Shown piece by piece: positions 58,757 to 64,000 of a stretch of DNA of 64,000 nucleotides; position 1 is the stretch's first letter; the number at the start of each line of letters is the position of its first letter. The notes beneath the pieces are model-generated. The model was given only the letters and a program-made list of their open reading frames with translations. It was not told the DNA's origin and did no database searches. Origin of the DNA: Timema cristinae (lineage: Eukaryota > Arthropoda > Insecta > Phasmatodea > Timematidae). Location: contig JBCFYV010009882.1 of the NCBI GenBank assembly GCA_039000515.1, positions 51,750,816-51,814,815 of the forward strand, read 5' to 3'. The translations under genes and the position numbers were made by a program.

Positions 58757-60452
58757 TAGGAGTGTGAGAAGTCCACTTCTTTGGTTGGAAGCAAAGTCGA
58801 GTCAAATATGGGAAATATTCTCGAAGCCGAATCAAATTTTGAGTAAAAATATTATGTTGACATTGAGTGTATTTGTCTAACATCATACTAAATATTATAT
58901 TTATTTTTTCTTAGCACCAGTATTTGTAGCTTATATCCAACATATAAATGTTATATTCACTTTACCTTTGTATTAAAAACATTGTGTACAGCCTGAGTGA
59001 GTAGTTAAAAAAACATGGATTTGCTTTAATATCGGTGGATTTTCGCTGTATGGTGTATTACTATACTTTCACTTTTAAGATATAAACTAACAAAACACAA
59101 GCGTTAACAGACGTTCGAAAAAAAAAAAGTTACAGAAAAATACGAGTTTAAGTTTAAGTTAATTCGGCGAGTGCGTTTACATGTTTGAGAAGTTCAGTGT
59201 AACTGTTATAAAATTTTAGTTTTTCTGTTTTACGAATAAACAAGGAAACTTTTGATTTTATACATCCATTTAAATCTTGCCATGTGAATTACTAAAAAAA
59301 AAATGGTTGATTTTGAAAGTGCCTATAGCCAATCTTGAAAATAATATGACCTTGATAGTAATTTTTCTGATAAATTATTATTAGCACCGATTACCTTGAT
59401 GATAATAATTTCGCTCATAAATTATGATTAGCACCGCGTCTTACTACCCATTCGGGTTATACATAATACACTAATGTGTAATGGTAGGGTGATTGTGAAG
59501 TGAAATGGAGGACCTACAGCTTAACGTGGGAACCAAACCAAGGTGGAGGCCTGGCATTCCACACAATCACAAGTTGTGATTAATACACATCTTGTCAGAG
59601 GTGAAGGAAGGGTTCGACAATCATATAAATCCATGCAGAGACCGAGGACTGAACCTTGAACCCCAGCACAGAAGTCTAACACCTTACTCCTAGACAGCCA
59701 AGACACCACACTCATAAAATAATTCTTCATGTAATCTGTATAAAATAAGGAATTTTTGTAGGTTTTTTTGATTTTTAATAAAATATATAAGATTTTATCT
59801 AAATAAACAGCCATTGTCATTTAGAGGTATTCACTATTCGCCTAATTTTTTAAATAATTTAAAGAATGTTATGTCCCTCGCACATGTGCTCAACTATCTC
59901 TCAAGTCTTCTGCTAAACTAAATATTAACCGGAATTTGTACTGAACATACTGATTCATGTAGTAAACAACTGAAATGGCTACGTGTGTTAATTTTAGGAT
60001 ATTAAAAAAATATTTTCAATATTCAAGAAACACTTATAAAGTTTAATTAAACACAATGAAAATAAGAACAACTTTCATTATTTATTTTAACCTACACTTT
60101 CAAGATTAATAAATTAATCTTCAGTTGGTACCAATCAATGCTTGTGATCAAGGGGGTTAGAGGTTTAATGTTATGGGTGTCTTCAAATTCAAAGTGTTTA
60201 AAAAAAATTCCAAGTTCCAACAAGAAAATAAAGCAAACTTGTACTAAATCTCAAAACGGTAAAAATATATTTTATTATTTGAGATAATTTCAGTTAATTT
60301 TTATTTGATGTAAAATATAAGTGTAATATAATCCCTAGACATTGAATAATAGACGAAGCATACACTAGCCGCCGAAGCCAAACATGGGTTTGAATCAAAT
60401 ATGAAATACACCAAGATTGGCTTTGAATTTTTTGAAGTTTCGCATACCCCTA
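58757..60452. mobile_element. hAT-D: non-autonomous hAT related to hAT-A by its ends
   Basis: A 1,696-bp element with ends TAGGAGTGTGAGAAG (left) and, reverse-complemented, TAGGGGTATGCGAAACTTC (right), close to the hAT-A end TAGGGTGTGCGAAGC. Flanking 8-mers AATTAAAC (58749-58756) and AATGAAAC (60453-60460) differ at one base. Subterminal TCGAAGC/GAAGC motifs occur as in hAT-A. No transposase frame. SINE-A copy 3 sits inside it. Confidence 0.8.
59422..59710 (-). repeat. SINE-A copy 3
   Basis: A minus-strand copy of about 289 bp flanked by the 8-bp duplication CTCATAAA (59414-59421 and 59711-59718). Box A and B are more decayed than in copy 1. A second tail-like piece (AAATTATTATTAGCACCG) at 59372-59389 lies just outside. 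Confidence 0.88.
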
Positions 60453-60899
60453 AATGAAACCCAAGCATTTTGGACTGATTAGCCTAAAAGTATTTGCAAC
60501 ATAAGCGTACTGGATATGCAAATCACAACGAAACAAGAGGCTATGACTTTTAGAGTTCATGAGAAGAGGACAAACTATATCAATAAAATCGTCTGCACTC
60601 CATAAACATACAAATTAAGTACCAAATATCAGTGTTGACATTGCTTGCTACATGAATGAAGATAGAACATGTGGTACCCTTCACTCCCTTAAACAACTCT
60701 CAGTTAAGTGAAATTCAACTTAACTGAAACATGATGGCTTCCATTTAAAAACGCAAGGATACCTTTTGCTATGTAACGTAAATATTGTGAATATTAAGTT
60801 AACATTAAGTTGATTGTGATCTTGGCATGCAGCAATAGATTTAAAAAATTGCTGCTTAAAGGTCCTCACATACCAGCATAGTATCGTATACGTACAGTG

Positions 60900-61550
60900 C
60901 CAGGACAGTAGCAGTATGGTAGCAGTATAGTAGCAGTATGGTATCTTATTGCCATGACGGTCCCGCACACCGAGATTGTAGACATGACGCTTGTCCCAAG
61001 AGCAGTTGAACATCATGAGGAAGAAGCATAGGAGGTTGAAGGTTGAATTAAGTGGGAGGCGATGGCTGTTGAAGAACATCGTGAGGAAGCATAGGAGGTT
61101 GAAAGTTGAATTCAGTGGGAGATGACAGCTGTTGAGGAACATTATGAGCCGTTGAGGAGGCATATAAAGTTGATGGTGGGAAGCAAGAGGATACATTGAT
61201 TGTTGAGGGAGTGACTGAGGAATATTTTGATGAGGTAGAGGTATCGTGGGCAGTTGATTGTTGGATGTATGGGGTTGCAATGTTTGTTGAGGGTAAAAGT
61301 GAAAATGTTCAGGTTAATAGCTGGACTCTCATTCTAATACTTTTATCTTATACTGAGAGACCAAGTTAAATAGTTCAGCCTTAGCAGATACTTGAACATA
61401 TTTAGGCAACTGCCTAAATGGCTGAAAAAAACTTACTGATGTGCGAGAGGAGGGAGTGATTGAGAGGGTGTGGTGGGAGGTAGGCGACGGCTGCCATGAC
61501 AGTATTGTACGTGTATTTCTGCTTTCAAAGCGGGATGGAAAACCACACAT
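60900..61550 (-). pseudogene. MADF/BESS-like accessory protein remnant
   Basis: Minus-strand frames 61550-61329 and 61280-60720. The first contains S-V-S-F-F-Q-P-F-R-Q-L-P then A-E-L-F-N-L-V-S-Q-Y, like a BESS motif (F-F-x-S-L-L-P ... L-L). The second is rich in Gln, Pro, His and Leu with two near-identical blocks (L-P-L-N-S-T-F-N-L-L-C-F). Harbinger elements commonly carry a Myb- or MADF-type second protein, which fits the termini. The MADF domain itself is not visible. Uncertain. Confidence 0.45.
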
Positions 61551-61980
61551 TGTTCTGTGCCGGGCGCCTCGTCACTTGCCCGTTCCCCTCCCCCCTTTTG
61601 ACGTGCGCGGTTGGCTACGCACGGCTTCTTCGTGCCTCACTCGTCGGGTTGCGTGGCTCGTTCTACGGGACTTGGTTTTTGGACTCACGTTGATACGGGT
61701 CGGTGGTTCACGAGCGTTGGCTCTCGGTTCCGGGCGTGGTCAGTGGTCGAGGATTTGCAATACCATCATGCGCGGGGTTGGAGATGGGGTTCCTTTCTAT
61801 ATACTGTTGTGTAAACGAACCAACCAAGGGGGCAATTCACAATCAGAGTACTGAATAGAGACTGGTGTGACAACATCCTGAGTAAACTTTCTTCGTACAA
61901 CTCCTATACAACAACTTGTTGTATCGCGCCCCAACTCTGGTGCGCGAACCCCTAACATCGACACCGGTGACCACGGGGGT
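61551..61980 (+). other. GC-rich block, possible LTR plus leader of a Gypsy/BEL-type element
   Basis: A strongly GC-richer segment starting near TGTTCTGTGCCGGGCG and running to ATCGCGCCCCA, then ACTC and TGGTGCGCGAACCCC (61940-61954), which looks like a tRNA 3'-end primer-binding site. TATATA lies near 61798. No second LTR and no coding region. A solo-LTR-like remnant is possible, not shown. Confidence 0.4.
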
Positions 61981-62137
61981 GGGGGGACAGTATGTATACG
62001 ATACTATGCTGCTATCATGGTGCTACAATGGGTGTCAGTGTACGCAGCTCCATAGAAAAGCATGAAAAGAGAAAAACATACTATACTTGTACGATGCCAT
62101 ATGTATACGATACTATGCCGGTGTGCGAGGACCTTTA

Positions 62138-63495
62138 GTCAGCATAAAATTTTTATAAGATTCATATGTTACCAAAAAGCATAAAAGACCAATTTTTACA
62201 ATGAGATATAAAATAGTAAATACACACATTTTAAAACATGTATTAATGTATATCATTAAAACAAAAACAAAGGTTAAATATGAATATGTCAAGACAAGAA
62301 AAATAAGGATATTCTGGAATAATATCAGATGTTTTAAAGTTGATTTACACATGCAGGACTGTAAACAGACTGAGGAACAAAATTTAGAGGGCCATGTGAT
62401 GCCGTTAGAATTCACAAATATAGGACTAAACGGCTATTATGCTAAGGAATGTTTTAGTCATATAATCAGTAATTGTCAATATGAATCAATCTATATTCGC
62501 CCAGAGGATAGAGAAATAATAGGCAAAGTATAACAAGAGTAGTATTTATTTAACATAAGAAATATAACAATAACAGGTATAATGTCGAAGAGCAGAGTGG
62601 AGTAAAGATTGAGATAAGGCATGATAACAGAGAAAAACACCAATTTAGTTACAGCACACACATAAGGATAGATAATTACTCAACATAATGGTGAAGCCCA
62701 ACAACCACCTCAACAGGGCAACAATATTTTGCATTGTAGGAACATCAATAGAGGCGAAGAACCTTGGAATATATCAAAAGCATAAAATAGCTAGTATAAC
62801 TTAATGTAACTGTATTTAACATTAACAAAATGTAACCCTAATTCAAATTGTCGAGCCATCATGTGGCAAGTTAGCAAACAACACTCTTCTAATCTAGGGT
62901 ATGAAAGCAATGTCCATATTTATAATGATCGTAGTAAGCAACATACCTACAAGAAAGCAATACAGCCAGTGCCTTCACCAAAACCTCTTAAGAAATGACC
63001 ACCCACCAAGTGGTAAAACAGACAACCACTTTTAAATTTAAATTGGAGAGAATTTCCCGAAAGGGTTTATGTCAAAGATGGAAAATGGCTTCATACTCGC
63101 CATGATAACTAGATTTAAAGAAAAAATTCTAAATTAAAATCAAAATTTAGATATTTATATATAGCTCATTATTCTTGTAGGCTTACAAGCTAATAAACCA
63201 GCCAAACAGCCACTTCATCTCAAGTCCCTAGACTTGGAATTTTCAAAAACCAAATAAAATATTGTAATGAAAGGCTCGCGCACAAGCTAAAGGTCCATGG
63301 GCTGTTTACTTGTCACCGTGTGAATTGCGTATGTTTTTGAGGATGTGTTGGAACAAGAAGATAATGCTGGCAATGAGATTTGTATCCTCTTTACTTGTAT
63401 GGTTATAAAACACACATTCCTGGTGAGACACTTGAACTAAGTAGAAGAGGGTTAAATTGGGAGGGGGTAGCTATTACTTCTGAAGCAGATATTAA
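62138..63495. other. No recognisable gene
   Basis: A 110-residue plus-strand frame (62201-62533) shows no domain I recognise. The JmjC gene's upstream exons were sought on the minus strand here and not found. Confidence 0.5.
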
Positions 63496-63583
63496 TAAAT
63501 CAATATTATATTGAGCAGATTGCAAGTGTTTAGTTGTTATAAATCAATATTATATTGAGCAGATTGCAAGTGTTTAGTTGTTA
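63496..63583. repeat. Perfect 44-bp tandem duplication
   Basis: TAAATCAATATTATATTGAG (start of unit) occurs at 63496 and 63540. The two 44-bp units are identical by eye, so the duplication is recent, polymorphic, or an assembly artefact. Confidence 0.95.
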
Positions 63584-64000
63584 AAGACATATCATTGTGT
63601 CTATTTTTTTTTTTTTTCATTATTTGTTAAAGAGAATGTTTGATTTAGGTGTATGTTTTTATTGCAAGTTTTTATTCATATGAAGTGTGCACTCTTAAGT
63701 GATTTTTTTATAAAGTTTTAAGTCATTTTTAAGTCATTGTTTATAAATTTGAAGTATTTTTTAGTATTTTTAGGTAATTTTATAGGTCATATTATAGGTA
63801 ATTTTTAGAACATTTTTAGACAATCAAAATCCGCCCCCTATTAAAAAACATTTCATTTAAAGTTTATCATTAATGACAATTTGGCTTAGGTCAGATACAA
63901 CTTTATCAAAAAATTTAAGGGGCATTTTACATTTGTTGTGCCCCGTTGATCATTTTTATTTTTTTTATGGTTCGTCTAATGCCTTTAGTTAATGTCTTTT
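63584..64000. other. Low-complexity AT-rich end of window
   Basis: Contains a 15-base T run near 63605 and repeated TTTTTAAGTCATT / TTTTTAGGTAATTTTAT motifs at 63715-63815. No gene. Confidence 0.6.

Larger units (their letters stand above)
60859..62134 (-). mobile_element. PIF/Harbinger-like element
   Basis: Inverted ends of about 37 bp: left AAGGTCCTCACATACCAGCA, right reverse-complemented AGGTCCTCGCACACCGGCAT, both continuing GCATAGTATCGTATAC. TTA lies on both sides (60856-60858, 62135-62137), the usual Harbinger target. The end motif GTATACGATACTATG recurs internally at about 62000. The minus strand carries a Gln/Pro-rich protein remnant. No DDE transposase is present, so it is non-autonomous. 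The interior includes a GC-rich segment that may be a separate insertion. Confidence 0.8.

Noticed and set aside
61496..61854. Plus-strand protein frames in the GC-rich block
   Set aside because: Several overlapping frames open by composition; a non-coding LTR-like block fits better.
62201..62533. 110-residue plus-strand protein
   Set aside because: Lys/Ile-rich AT-driven frame, nothing recognisable.

Overview
This is AT-rich animal DNA, almost certainly from an arthropod and probably an insect. It has spliceosomal introns, tRNA-derived SINEs with target-site duplications, and the mixture of hAT, mariner, Helitron, copia and PIF/Harbinger elements usual in arthropods. The species cannot be named from the sequence. 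There are no bacterial operons, no CRISPR array and no free-standing rRNA or tRNA gene.

The only host gene I can support runs on the minus strand. Three exons (57897-58083, 48824-48928, 29721-29866) splice in frame into most of the catalytic JmjC domain of a KDM7/PHF8-type histone demethylase. Both metal-ligand motifs are present (H-V-D in the first of these exons, the His of G-W-I-H in the third). The two introns between them are 8,968 and 18,957 bp and are filled with mobile elements. The N-terminal exons (PHD finger) should lie to the right; I did not find them or the downstream exons.

Mobile elements, left to right: Tc1/mariner-like relic (about 950-1590); Copia-A with LTRs and TSD (1886-5759); nearly intact hAT-A (6835-10705); irritans-type mariner (11187-12460); SINEs of three tRNA types; foldback (15862-16265); Helitron (19272-25050); LINE relic (27370-28596); a degenerate tandem array (32500-35780) broken by a GC-rich block, a TIR element, a SINE relic and a non-autonomous Helitron; pogo-like element (35773-36582); a five-level nest inside hAT-B (37847-41889); long-TIR MITE (42500-43168); hAT-C (44879-47111); a relic of an unnamed repetitive arthropod ORF (47140-48190); Copia-B (49534-53837); hAT-D, a possible non-autonomous partner of hAT-A (58757-60452); and a PIF/Harbinger-like element with a GC-rich LTR-like insert (60859-62134).

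The strongest calls rest on paired termini plus matching target-site duplications: GAAAT for Copia-A, TAAAACAA for hAT-A, TACTAATC for hAT-B, CTTTAAAT for hAT-C, AATTAAAC/AATGAAAC for hAT-D, and 8-11 bp duplications around four SINE-A insertions. I found no clear candidate for a wholly new functional system. The most unusual objects are the nested transposon stack, the GC-rich block with five 40-bp repeats between 92-bp direct repeats, an 80-bp intron-like insert in the Helitron gene, and the unnamed repetitive ORF family.
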